Positions 46,239 to 57,256 of a DNA stretch of 64,000 bases are shown here, one piece after another. Made by a program: the position numbers and the translations under genes. The notes under the pieces were generated by a model, which ran no database searches, was not told the DNA's origin, and was given only the letters and a program-made list of their open reading frames with translations. Every line of letters begins with the position of its first letter. Position 1 is the first letter of the stretch. The stretch comes from Liriodendron chinense (Eukaryota > Streptophyta > Magnoliopsida > Magnoliales > Magnoliaceae), in the NCBI GenBank assembly GCA_003013855.2, contig ML058484.1, forward strand, positions 11,457,344-11,521,343, read 5' to 3'.

Positions 46239-48839
46239 TGTCATGCCCCAAAATTCGATATTCGGGTTGATCATGCCCAAATCCAAATTTTTGAACTGCT
46301 GAGTTGAATTTAAACAAAATACAGCTCAACCCATAAAATTTTCATACGTTTCCAAGGCAATCAGAGTCAAATTAAAATAAATCTCTTATTACTAATTCTT
46401 CATCAAAACTTGTTACATCAACATACAAATCAAATCAACTTATTTACAAAATAACATTTAAATTCAACTACTCATACGAAAGGAGATTCTTCATTTTTGT
46501 CCAACTATTCTTCATAATCCAATCCTGCAAAACAATCTAAGGGGGTGTAAGCACGACGGCTCGTAGGGTCACATCATTCCTACACTTAGAATACTACGTT
46601 AACCACGAGTATATTTTAATGAAATAAGTGAAATCATTTTCAAGAAAATGCAGGCATATAACTTGTATTTATGCATCTACAATCTCAAACATAAAAATTC
46701 AAAGCAATATATCCACAAGACACGTGGTACTTGATTGTTCATATGTCAAACAAAAGAAAATAATTGTGACCAACATTTTTATAAACCCAATATATTCCTT
46801 TGCAATAAGAAATATATAACCATAACGATCTTTTAGGTAATAACCTTGGGCAGAGCACCACGTGATATCTTTTAGGGAACGACCCTAGGCAGAGCATCAT
46901 GTGATATCTTTTAGGAGTTAATCCAGGGCAGTGCACCCATATGTGTATCTTTTAGGGAATTACCTAGGGCAGAACACCCGTGCCAATCTTTCAGGGAGTG
47001 ACCCCGGGCAGAGCACCCATATGTGTATCTTTTAGGGAATTACCTAGGGCAGAGCACCCGTGATAAAATATTCAATAATCCTTTAGACAGAGCACCCATA
47101 ACAAAATCAAACAATTGCATTTTACAATATGAAATAATAATCAAATAAGATTCATTCTCCAATTATATGATCAAATAAACTTAATCCACAAAGTGTAACA
47201 ATAACCCATGGGATCAATTTACAATTCATAATACAATCAAATAACTCATTAATCTACCATGAAATCCATCTACATCCTAGAATAATAATCAAATGTATAT
47301 AACTCACAAATCATTAACAATTAATCAATTAAAATCAAAATACGATACTTTCAACTAGGAGATCACCTACCTGCTGATGGTAAAAGAATTAATCTAGTGT
47401 GATTCTGAATTCATTATTAGAAAAATGTTTGACAAATCTGGGTATAGCTCAGGTTATCCGTAGTTCGTCGTACTTACACTAAATATGACTCAGTAGGTGA
47501 TTCGGTGCGTTATCAAAATGATTCGGTGGAGATATTTACATGAGAATACACTTGCTGATCATATATGGATTAAACTAAGATTTTTTATCTATCTGGACCG
47601 AGATATAAGTCAGTAGATTGACTTGATGAGTTGACTTAATGAGTTGCAATGAAAACTGACAACTAATGTCTATTTGAATAGAATGACTGAAAAGAAAATG
47701 AACTTAGCTGTTGGATGGAATGCATAGAGCTCATGCTAGCTTTGGAAACCTTTTAGACCGTTGGATCGGCAAGTTGAGTCGACTCAGTCCAAAGATCTTC
47801 TTCTCTCCTTCTTGTTTCTTCTTTTCTCTGTCCTTCTATTTTCTTCGTTCTCTGGTTTTGTTTCTTTCTCTGATCAAACCTTCGAATGTGGCCAGCAACT
47901 GGATGATTCAAATCCACTTACTCGGTGGGTTGTCTTTTCCTCTCTCTTTCTTTGACTCAATCTTTCGATTTCTCTCTTCGTCATCTCTTCTTTCCTTTTT
48001 CTTCTTTATTTGCTTTCCATCTCTCTATCACACTTTATAAGGGATTTATAAGCTTACATTTCTGGAATAAGAAGGCTTTTCGTCGATGGTGCAGTAAAAC
48101 ACGTAGGAGAACGTGGAAGCTTCTTGTTTCTGGTTGGTTCTCGACATTATAGAGTGCTGAATAACTGAGGTTCGTTGGATGATGAAAAGAAGAATGGATG
48201 AGATTGCTCGGACGTGGATAACCAAATACAGAAGAAACGAAGAAGAGGTCGTGTGTATCGTCTATAATAGGCGTTGTAACAACGAGAGGTTGTGAAATCT
48301 ACATTTGAAATAGAAGTTAAGTGAGGTCCACGAGATGTTTAGGAGAAATCCACTCTGTCTATCAGGTTTTACCAATGGTGCAAGGACATGGGCTAAAAGT
48401 AGCGGCAGATCCGGAACTCAGTTGGGCCACCACAGATGGTTGTTTGGCAAGAGATTTCAACGATTAGGGTTTCTTAAGAATCTAGATTCAATGAACGGTT
48501 TAAATCATCGAGGTGGGTCCCAAATGATGGACGGTGGGGAGGAGATGGTTTCGGCTGGTGGCAAGATGGAACGAAGAAGACGGAGATGAGAGAGAAAATC
48601 GGAAAGGGAGTTGGGCTATTAAGGTGACGTGCTGAAACACATCACTGCAAAGGATTTTTTTTAGTGGGCTCCATCATGATGACACAGGAATCCAATTTGT
48701 CCATCAACTTTATTTGATCACGTTAGGGCATGGGCCCAAAAATAAGGACGATCCAAAATTCAAGTGGCCCACACCAAAGGAAAGAATGGGATTTGGTTCC
48801 CACTATTTAATATGAAAACAAAAAAATAGGGTTGTTACA
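46239..48839 (+). mobile_element. Possible Ty3/gypsy-type solo LTR, 2.6 kb
   Basis: It starts TGTCATGCCCCAAAATTC and ends AGGGTTGTTACA, which resemble the TGTCACGCCCC...TGTTACA ends of some long plant gypsy LTRs. It contains a minisatellite (46828-47101) and a pyrimidine-rich region with foldback words near its end (GATCCAAAATTC, GTGGGCTCC at about 48665). Flanks CTGAG and GTCAG agree at three of five bases, so a target duplication is unproven. No second copy is in the window. Confidence 0.42.
46828..47101 (+). repeat. 39-41 bp minisatellite
   Basis: Seven units begin at about 46830, 46869, 46908, 46949, 46988, 47029 and 47080 with CTTTTAGG or a variant and end in GGGCAGAGCACC. Spacing alternates between 39 and 41 bp; the last unit is diverged. 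GGGAATTACCTAGGGCAGA occurs in two of them. Confidence 0.85.
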
Positions 48840-48840
48840 G

Positions 48841-48856
48841 TCAGAGTAGGTGAGCA

Positions 48857-48929
<73 letters not shown>

Positions 48930-48935
48930 TACTCG

Positions 48936-48978
<43 letters not shown>

Positions 48979-48985
48979 CTCGAAA
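48841..48985. repeat. TC / TA / GA compound microsatellite
   Basis: (TC)n, then (TA)n, then (GA)n form a near-perfect simple-sequence palindrome, followed by two more GA runs separated by ATACTCGA. It can fold back on itself. Confidence 0.85.
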
Positions 48986-49985
48986 GATTCATTTTTTAAG
49001 GGGGACATGATATTCTTGTAGTCTATGGTATGATGCCCCAATATTATTTGTATATTACTAGTATATAGTAGATATCACTAGGTTATTTAGATTATATTTG
49101 TAAATAGAGATACTCTTTAAGGGATTATGTAGGATACGCAAATATTACTTTTCATGAAATTCAACTTGTAACCCCTCAAATTCTAGTTGTGTTGTAAGAC
49201 ATTATAGTGCATGCTGGATCCCAGCAGATTAAGTTGTAAGTTGGTGAGGGATGGAATTAGTTGTTGGTTATCTTACTTTTTAATTTTTATACACTCCTTA
49301 AATGTTGTTAAGAGTTGATTGAATATTTTCTATGTGTATACATGTTGTTAGTAGTTGGTTGGATAATGAATTATAGCTACAATTGAAAATGAAAAATAAA
49401 CAACAAATAATATATTTGTGTGTGTGTTATCCTAAAGGATTCATTTTTTGGGGGATATAATATTCTTGTAGTCTATAGTATAATGCCCCAATATTGTTTA
49501 TATATTACTAATATATAGTAGATATTATTAAGTTATCTGATTTATACTTATAAGTAAAGATACTCTTTAAGGAAATTTTAGAGGATACATAAATATTTCT
49601 TTCCATTAAGTTCAATTTATAACTCCTCACATCCCGATCTATTATAAGATATTACAGTGCATGACAGATCCCAACATATTAAAGATGTAAGTTAGTGCGG
49701 GATGTAATTAATTGTTTGTTATCTCACTTTTTATACATTTCTTAAATGTTATGAAGAGTGGATTGAATATTTTTTATGTGTATACATGTTGTTAATAATT
49801 GGTTGGATAATGAATTAAGTTGCAATTGAGAATGAAAAATAAAAAATAATAATATATATGTTATCCTCGATAATTCATTTTTAGGGAGACATAATATTCT
49901 TGTAGCCTATGGTATGGTGCTCCAATATTGCTTGTATGTTACTAATATGTAGTAGATATCATTATGTTATTTGGTTTATACTTGT
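48986..49985. repeat. Tandem units of 433-452 bp
   Basis: Units start at 48986 (GATTCATTTTTTAAGGGGG), 49438 (GATTCATTTTTTGGGGG) and 49871 (TAATTCATTTTTAGGGAG). Each continues with ATTCTTGTAG and, in the full units, CATGTTGTTA...TTGGTTGGATAATGAATTA. The third unit is cut at about 49985, and a further fragment (TATAACTCCTCAGATC...TTACAGTGCATG) lies at about 50490-50640. There is no protein; it is an AT-rich satellite-like array. Confidence 0.8.
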
Positions 49986-51442
49986 GAAAATTTAGAAATT
50001 GATTTGTTTAATTTATACATATTTTATTATAAGTTGGATGATGAATTGTACTTGTCATTGTGCATGAATTTGTTTTAGTATAGTACAATCAGTTGTCCAT
50101 TTGAGGATTTCTATGTGGTCAAAGTGTGCTTTTGGAGGCATAGAAACCCTCAAATTATCTCAATTTGGACAGTTCAAGGTTCGATAGATTAGAATGCTTT
50201 CATTTTAACTATTTAAATGCACATGCATGTTTTGCGTTGTATCGCTACTTTTCTTTTTTAATATGTTTCTTACATTTATTTTTATTGTCAAATATTCTCA
50301 CTTTGTGTGGATACTTGACGTATGATCAAATGCAAGATCAACATATCGTGGTAAGATATGAGGAGATGCTGTCGGAATTTTATTGTAGACATTTAAATGA
50401 AAATATAAAAGCATTATAATCTATCCGGTCTTGGATAAGTGATTAATTTAGTCAGTTAAGTAGATATACCATTAAGTGATTATATAGATGCCTAATTATT
50501 TCTTTCTATGAGCTCTAACTTATAACTCCTCAGATCTTGGTTTACTATAAGAATTACAGTGCATGAAAGATTCCAGTAGGTTAAGCTGTAAGTTGGTATC
50601 TAGAACCTAAAAAATAAAATGTGAGGGATGTGACCCTCATTTATACTTCTCAAAATTTTCAATTCTCTTATTTTTTTAGATTCTTATCTTTCAACTCGTA
50701 AATGATGTCTTCGACATTCACACTTCCAAGTAAAAAATAGATGTTGAACCCTTGTGTATCAAAATATTATCTCAAAGGTGTATGTACATTGCTGAAATCA
50801 TTCCTTTTTTGTATTTTTAATTATTTATTATATATATAACACATAGCTGAACTATATCCCTCCATATCTTTTCTCCAATACTCTTGCTTTCTATGCATGA
50901 GACACACCATATGCACCCTAGTGTGTGCATTTTTTTCTTGTATTATTTTTCATTATAAACTTAGGCATTTGGGGTGGTCATGTGCAATATGGTACCTGAT
51001 ATGCCAATTTTAAGGTCCACTCATCAGTTGGGTCATACATTTAAATTGAATTTGGTCCACCATAGTTAAAAAGTCATGGCGAGTGACTCATTTCGAGTTT
51101 TAGAACTATGTGGTTGATTGATCAAAATGACGCATGACTAGGATCTTCTTGCATGGTGATTGCCTTGAGCCCACTGTTAGAACTAGAAAATGATACGATG
51201 ACATCTTTTGGATATATTATTGTTCTGGGGTTCTGAATAATAGAAACATTCATAGACAATCACAAGCATTCACAAAAGTACACAAGAGAAGAGATATCGC
51301 AAGGCGAATTTTATTCAGAGATCTTGAGATCTTGTACATTCCAAGCTGTGATCTGGTACGAGCCCTTAATTACATCGAATGATCGATGACCCTTGATTAA
51401 AAGGCAGAAGACTAGTCAGCGAGACTATGGTCTCAGAGTTCA
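49986..51442. other. Intergenic, no gene seen
   Basis: Includes the detached satellite fragment near 50490-50640. No gene, RNA or complete element recognised. Confidence 0.45.
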
Positions 51443-51545
51443 TGGTCGTAGAGACCTGTATTTTGTGTGGTCGAAGAGACCTGTGTTTGTATGGTCGAAG
51501 AGACCTGTATTTTGTATGGTCGTGGAGACCTGTATTTGTTATGTT
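51443..51545 (+). repeat. Four-copy 24-25 bp tandem repeat
   Basis: TGGTCGNNGAGACCTGT units start at 51443, 51468, 51492 and 51517. Overlapping ORFs in two frames simply read the repeat. Confidence 0.85.
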
Positions 51546-52129
51546 TTGTTATGGACTGATCCATCTTTGTACGAGTCAGATGTCTATGTCCTATGTTTTG
51601 ACCGGAGATCCGGGCTGGAACTGTCAGGGTTTTTAACCGAGAGGTGCGACTCTGGGCTTGCGCCCGTCATTTGTGATGGGTAACCGCTGGAAGACTGATC
51701 TGCAGTTGTATGTACCTGAGCAGCTCAACCAGCAGATGCCGTTTGAATGGGTAGGGCATCGACTGTTCTTGAAGTATCAGTCTTTAACAAATTTCGTGTA
51801 ATAGTTTAGAACTCTCTCTATATGGTTTATTGTGTTAACCATAGTCTTGTTTGCTTAGTCCAGACCTAAATTCAGGTCATATTATGATAGTAAATGTAAT
51901 GATGATACATTGGTATGATTCTGGGCATTGGAGGCCTCTTTCCGAGAAATTACTTCGTTCATCGCATTGGGTCGGATCGGACTCCGAAGGCTTGCATTAT
52001 GCTTATTGGGTGTCCCGAATGAATAATTTGACTGCTCTATTGCGTCCGGAACGCTCAAAATACCCAAAATGGGTCCAAACGGGGTCTGAAAACATTATAA
52101 AATGAAGATTTAAGGTGCTGAAATGGACG
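51546..52129. other. Intergenic, no gene seen
   Basis: No domain in the short ORFs; no repeat ends found. Confidence 0.45.
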
Positions 52130-53095
52130 TTTAGAGTACTGTTTTTTGTGATCCGCTGGCCTGATTTTACTGATGCGCTAAGGCTAGCGCATCACAAAAA
52201 TACACAAAGTTATTTATGGACGCGCTGGCCTATTTTTGTGATGCGCTGGGGCCAGTGTATCCAAAAATAACTTTGTTAAGATGTGTATTTTTCTAATTCG
52301 CTGGCCTATTTTAATGATGCGCTGGGGTCAGTGCGTCCAAAAATGACTTTGTTAAGAAAATGATTGATTTTTGTGATGCGCTAGTATACTTGCGTAATTT
52401 GAAGTTATTTCATCGCCAGACCTACTGTGGTCGGAGATGGGATTTCCAGTGAAGGATTCTGTCGATTGGAAGGGGATTCCGGTGACCGGAAAAGGTTTCC
52501 GGTAAGGGATTCCAGCGGGTTCTCAAAATGCCCCAGGGACACAACTCTCTCTCTCTGGATCCGTCCAAATGAACAGTAAGCGAGGGGTATTTATACCCGA
52601 AAATATCGGAAGTCGGCCAATAGGATGCTGCCACGTGTAGCGCGTTGAGAAAATAGGTCGGCGTGTCGAGAAAATCGTTCGGCGTGTCATGAAATGCCTT
52701 GGTTTAAGTGCTGATTTTTAGGGCGCACTGGCTGTCAGTGCATCCTGAAATTCCTGAAAATGCCTGATTTATTAGACGCGCTGAGGGTCAGTGCGTCCTG
52801 AAATTCCTGAATTTTTGGATGCGCTGGATCAATTTCTTGATAGCGCTGAGGGTCAGTGCATCCTGAAATTCATTTTGTAAAACTGTCTGAATTTCTTGAT
52901 GCGCTAAATGAATTTCCTGAAGCGTTGAGGGTCAGTGCATCCTGAAATTCATTTATAAAATGACTGAATTTCATGATGCGCTGGATGAATTTCCTGACGC
53001 GCTGAGGGTCAGTGCGTCCTGAAATTCACTTCTAAAGTGACTGAATTTCATGATGCGCTGACCATGAATTTCTTGATGCGTCGACATACTTATTT
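52130..53095 (+). repeat. Palindromic GATGCGCTGG minisatellite, two blocks
   Basis: Block one (about 52130-52395) has units with GATGCGCTGGGGCCAGTG..TCC followed by AAAAATAACTTTGTTAAG. Block two (about 52725-53095) has units with GACGCGCTGAGGGTCAGTGC then GTCCTGAAATTC. In each unit the GCGCTGG/CCAGYGC pair could form a small hairpin. The two blocks are separated by about 330 bp of non-repetitive DNA that includes CACGTGTAGCGCG. Confidence 0.8.
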
Positions 53096-54351
53096 ATGAT
53101 TATCTTGCAAAAATGATGGTTTGTGGGGCCCGCTTCGCAATGAATGTCGATGCACTGGCTCTATTTGTTCATGATTGAACTTACCCTCCCAAATTTAGAG
53201 GGTTATGATCATGATGAATGGTGGGGCCCACCACTGGACCAACTTTCCATTTTTGGTAAAGTCTGATGTGCATTGTGATTTTTGCCGAGATTCCTGATAC
53301 ACTAGCCCTAAACCCAGTCAGGTGATGGTTTGTACACTCATAATCTTTGTTTTAAAGATCTTAACTTTTGGAACCCCAACACCCACCTGGCCTAGTTGGC
53401 CTAGATTGGCTAGAGCTTAAATGCATAGCTCATATGGGCTAGGATGGTTGAGAGAAGCTGGGCCGGTTGTGACCTGACCATTGGACGATTGTAAGAGGCA
53501 TTCCAAGTTATTTGATAGCGAGATGATCATTCTCAAATGATATACACTTTCCTTGGATTTCCAGCTTCTAAGTGGGACCCATGGTTTAGTGATCGAGCAC
53601 TGAAATGGTAGGCCTACAGTGGATACTCCACTTTCCTTAGGTTTCCTCATCTGCTGATTGATTGATTGTGGGCTATTTCTTAGGTAGCTCTGCCAACCAA
53701 TTGATGGGTTCATCGGGAGATTTTGGAGCATAGGAAATCCACAGTGGAACCGGCCACATCAACGATTTGAACGTGAGATCATGTTTTAATGATCCAAACC
53801 ATTTATATGAAAACAAAAAAACAAAAAAGAAAAGAAAATTCTCAAATAGAGATATGTCAAAGCTTTTATCGTGTTGCTCTTTTTTACTGAACATGAACGG
53901 TCCCCATTAATTGTAGTTATGTGGGCCATTAATAAACTCTCTAATTTGAATATTTTTTAGGTACCCCATCCACCATAAAGGAAAGCATATAAATGGTTTA
54001 GATCTTTGAAATATGACCTCATATCCAAAAGCTCAGGTCACTACATAGGGTTGTATTGCAGCGATCATTGGCATGAGAATGCTACATTTATGTGAAGAAG
54101 CCCCACAAATAGTAACAGGGAAAAATACTCCAATGCTCTTAGAGTACTAGCAGTTATGGTGCATATACCTACATATATTTACTTGGACAACACGCTTGAC
54201 CTGAACTATCCGTTAAGTCTAGAATACATTTCATCAACTATCATTCAAAAATTACATCCATTGAATGATCTAATCCATCCTTTATTAGGCCTATTTTTCG
54301 GTCCCACCCCAATCAAAATTTGTTGGATTGGATTTGGGCCTTCTATGCTTA
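53096..54351. other. Intergenic, no gene seen
   Basis: GGGCCCACCACTGG at about 53225 is a foldback-like fragment. ORFs on the minus strand at 53417-53894 have no domain. Confidence 0.45.
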
Positions 54352-54870
54352 GGGTTGTTAATGGATCGGGTTGACTTGATGGGCTTTCGGGCCTAGTCCA
54401 CATTGGGCCGGGCTTGGACTAGAATATCAGGCTCACAAGTTGGGTTTGGGCCTAAAGCATAAGCTTGTTTTTCAAATGGGCCAGACTTGGACTAGGCTAT
54501 TCAAAAGCCCAATAACCCGGCCTGACTCGAATATATTCTTTAATTTAAAATTTAAATTAAAATATTTTCCCTCCTTCTAAAATTTAAATTTTATACAAAT
54601 CTTTCTTAAAAATTCATCTCACCCGTAAAAGTCTTTTTATTTTCTATAGTGTTGATGATTTTTTTTTATATATGAAAAAGTGCAAGATTAAAGGATAACT
54701 TTTTTTCTTTATATGAAAGGTCAGGTTGGGCCATGTTTGGGCCAGACATTGCATTTGTATCTTGCGCCTGGCTTGGGCTAGGCTATTGCCAAGTTCGGGC
54801 ATAAGTTGATAGAAGCAGGCCGGGCTTGGATAGAGCTTGGCCCGGCCCTAAACCGGTCCATTGACACCCC
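54352..54870. mobile_element. TA-flanked inverted-repeat element, GGGCCG vocabulary
   Basis: The left end TA-GGGTTGTTAATGGATCGG pairs with the right end CCGGTCCATTGACACCCC-TA. GGGCCGGGCTTGG words lie inside both ends and AT-rich unique DNA (about 54540-54715) lies in the middle. The architecture matches the elements at 2506 and 12149. Confidence 0.65.
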
Positions 54871-55131
54871 TAGAATGGCGTGGCCTAAGACCGGCCCATT
54901 GTAATCCTTAAATAAAAGCACTATAAGCTTACAGAAAGCACTCGGCGTTGGAGCTTTTCTCGGTAGTTGGACTGCTAACGTGAATTCGTAGTCTCACCAC
55001 CGATATCATCCAGTGAAGATAATCAGAACCATTCAAGAGGTGGACCCCACCAAGAAATTCAAATAGTGGGTCTGATCTGAAGAGTAATTATAATTGAACA
55101 TATATACAATATTGTGAGGTTAAACGTGCAA

Positions 55132-55225
55132 CCGACCTTAGCTCAGTTGGCAGAGCGGAGGACTGTAGTTGGAAACAAACATGCAGGTTATCCTTAGGTC
55201 GCTGGTTCGAATCCGGCAGGTCGGA
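55132..55225 (+). tRNA. tRNA-Tyr(GTA) with 21-nt intron
   Basis: Exon 1 is 55132-55168, the intron is 55169-55189 and exon 2 is 55190-55225, giving a 73-nt mature tRNA. The acceptor stem CCGACCT/AGGTCGG is perfect, the D arm is GCTCAGTTGGCAGAGC, and the anticodon GTA is at 55165-55167. The T arm is GCTGG-TTCGAAT-CCGGC and the discriminator is A. The intron sits one base after the anticodon, the canonical site, and plant tRNA-Tyr genes normally carry one. TTTTT at 55229-55233 is the Pol III terminator. Confidence 0.97.
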
Positions 55226-55764
55226 TACTTTTTGCTTTCAGCAGCTTCTAGCCGTCCATTTGTATGTGTCCCCATCGATGAGTCTGTTGGTCTGATTTTT
55301 TTTTTAAGGCATCGACATGGTGGGGTCCACCAGACGGACACATCTGTTGTTCCACGCGTATCCCACGTTGGTATGTGCGGACGTATCATCACGTGCTAGG
55401 GTCACGTCAGCTTTATTCCCTCACCTTACACGTGCAACGCATGCGAAATTGCAAACAGGACCCACACGCCATCGAGAATCTGAGATGGCCACGACCATAT
55501 CCAAACATAGGATTTTAATCCTAACCGCTTGGATTGAAGAAAAATAGCTGCTTAAAAAAAAACAGCATTGATTTTTTTTTATTAACCGTCCATTTTTTCC
55601 CCCTCAATTCATCAATTAAGCTATCCGATCACTCCAACTTTCTGATTGGTCTCCAAGGTGGTCCCACGCAGTGAACGGTTTGGATCCTGTTTTTACACGT
55701 GTCCCCAGTAAGATGCGAGAATAAAGGGTGCGGATTGGGTTAGGTTGAGGTAACACGAGTTCGA
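55226..55764. other. Intergenic, no gene seen
   Basis: Overlapping ORFs on both strands here have no domain. GGTGGGGTCCACCAGACGG at about 55319 is a foldback-like word. Confidence 0.45.
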
Positions 55765-56190
55765 TCAGGCCGTAACTGAGGCTCACCTTGATTTATTTGT
55801 TATATATCCACAGCGTCCATCTTTTTTTCAAGCTCATTTTAGGGCATGAGCGCAAAAATAAAGAATACCCATATCTCAATAAACCACACCACAGGAAACA
55901 ATGGTGATATATAAAACGCCCATGATTAAAACCTTCCTAGGTCCCACCCTAATGTTTATTTGCCATCCAACTCACATGGACCTCAATCAATAGAAAACAT
56001 AAATATCAATGTGGTCCCTAAGAAGTTTTTAATGTTCAGTCACCACCGTTTCCTGTGGTGTGGTCCACCTTACACTTGGATTTGGTTGATTTCTGGACCC
56101 ATGCCGCAAAATGAGCTAGCAAAACAGATAGACGGACACAAGGTTTTACAACACATACATCAAGGTGGTAATAACCATATGAACGGTTTG
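55765..56190. mobile_element. Foldback MITE, GGGCCCACC family
   Basis: The left arm has AACTGAGGCTCACCTTGATT and TATATCCACAGCGTCCATC. The right arm has AGATAGACGG and CATACATCAAGGTGG. Central ACCACACCACAGGAAACAATG pairs with GTTTCCTGTGGTGTGGT. Diverged outer ends make the borders approximate. Confidence 0.6.
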
Positions 56191-56433
56191 GATGGCATAT
56201 AAACATCATGTTCAGCTCCAGGAAGGTTTCAACGGTGGACGTTTCCGTTCCCACTTTTTCGTTTGTGGTGGCCCACCTGAATTTTAGATGTTCCTGATTT
56301 TTGTAATCCTATCCTATTGTGATCTTTAAAAACATATAGACAGAGTAGATTTGTCACGGACCTCTCTGTGGGCTCCACACATCTCCGGGCGCAGGTATAT
56401 CTCTGTGCCCGGGGCACATGCAATTTACTCTCC

Positions 56434-56798
56434 ATGTTGAGTAAACTCTGTGGGGTTCACCGTGATGTATGTATCTTATCCACGCCGTCCATTCATCTTA
56501 TCATATAATATTAGTGCATGAGCCCAAACTTGAAGAATACCCAAATTTCAAGTGGACCACACCACACGAAAAAGTGGGATAGTGATGTCCACCGTTGAAG
56601 TCTTCCTAATGCTCACAGTGATGTTCAACGGTAAACGTTCAATTTCCACTTCTACATATAATGTGGTCGATTTGAGTTTTGGATATGTTTCAATCTTTGA
56701 ATCATGCTATAAAATGAGCTGAAAAAATGGATGGACGGCATGGATGAGACACACGCATCACGGTGGGCCCAACAGAGTTCACTCACTACGCTACTCAA
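56434..56798. mobile_element. Foldback MITE, GGGCCCACC family (short copy)
   Basis: TTGAGTAAACTCTGTGGGG, CACCGTGATGTATG and CACGCCGTCCATTCATC on the left pair with the inverse of TTGAGTAGCG..AACTCTGTTGGGC, CACCGTGATGCGTG and ATGCCGTCCATCC on the right. About 365 bp, about 100 bp shorter than full copies. It ends about 460 bp before the ObgC start codon. Confidence 0.65.
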
Positions 56799-57256
56799 CA
56801 CGAAATCTGCGTCCGTTGTAGTGTCGGGACCTGAAATTCGAAGAAACTTTTGGGCATATCATTCCACGGTGGCCCATCTGTTCTCAGTACAACTGTATTG
56901 AACAGTTCAGTAATCCAGACCGTTGGTCTAATTTTCTAGGATGGATCATACTCCAAAATCACCCTGATCGAAATCAGAACCGTCCATTCTCGTGCTTTCA
57001 TTCCATACAATGTGAACAATTTCATCTTTCTCCTAGGCGTGTATGAGGCCACCGTTGGACGGTGGGCCCATCAAGAAAGATCCCTTAAGATGGTCCATCC
57101 ACTGCTGGGCCCATCAAGAAGATCTCTCACTCCACTTGTTTCCACGTGGCAAAACGCTACCCTACCACGTCATTCCCTTCTTATCCTGCAACAATATCAA
57201 CTCCCAAACCTTCCCTCCATTTTACCGCCGTCTCCTCCTTCACTCCGTCGCGAAAA
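56799..57256 (+). promoter_or_regulatory. ObgC upstream region with G-box
   Basis: CACGTG at 57143-57148 and CCACGTCA at about 57165-57172 are G-box/ACGT-core sites within 120 bp of the start codon. Such sites are common in light-regulated plastid-protein genes. No TATA box is obvious, and I cannot place the transcription start. An in-frame ATG at 57146 overlaps the G-box and would add 37 residues. Confidence 0.4.

Noticed and set aside
47711..48152. Ser/Phe-rich ORFs
   Set aside because: A pyrimidine-rich tract read in several frames inside the LTR-like segment. No motif.
51221..53382. A 2.16 kb solo LTR with TGTTCTGGGGTTC and GGAACCCCAACA ends
   Set aside because: The ends are only roughly inverted, the flanks show no duplication, and no primer site or partner is present.
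57146..57256. N-terminal extension of ObgC from an in-frame upstream ATG
   Set aside because: The 37 added residues would come before a normal transit peptide. The ATG at 57257 has the better context and gives the MAS start typical of imported plastid proteins. The upstream ATG also lies within a G-box.
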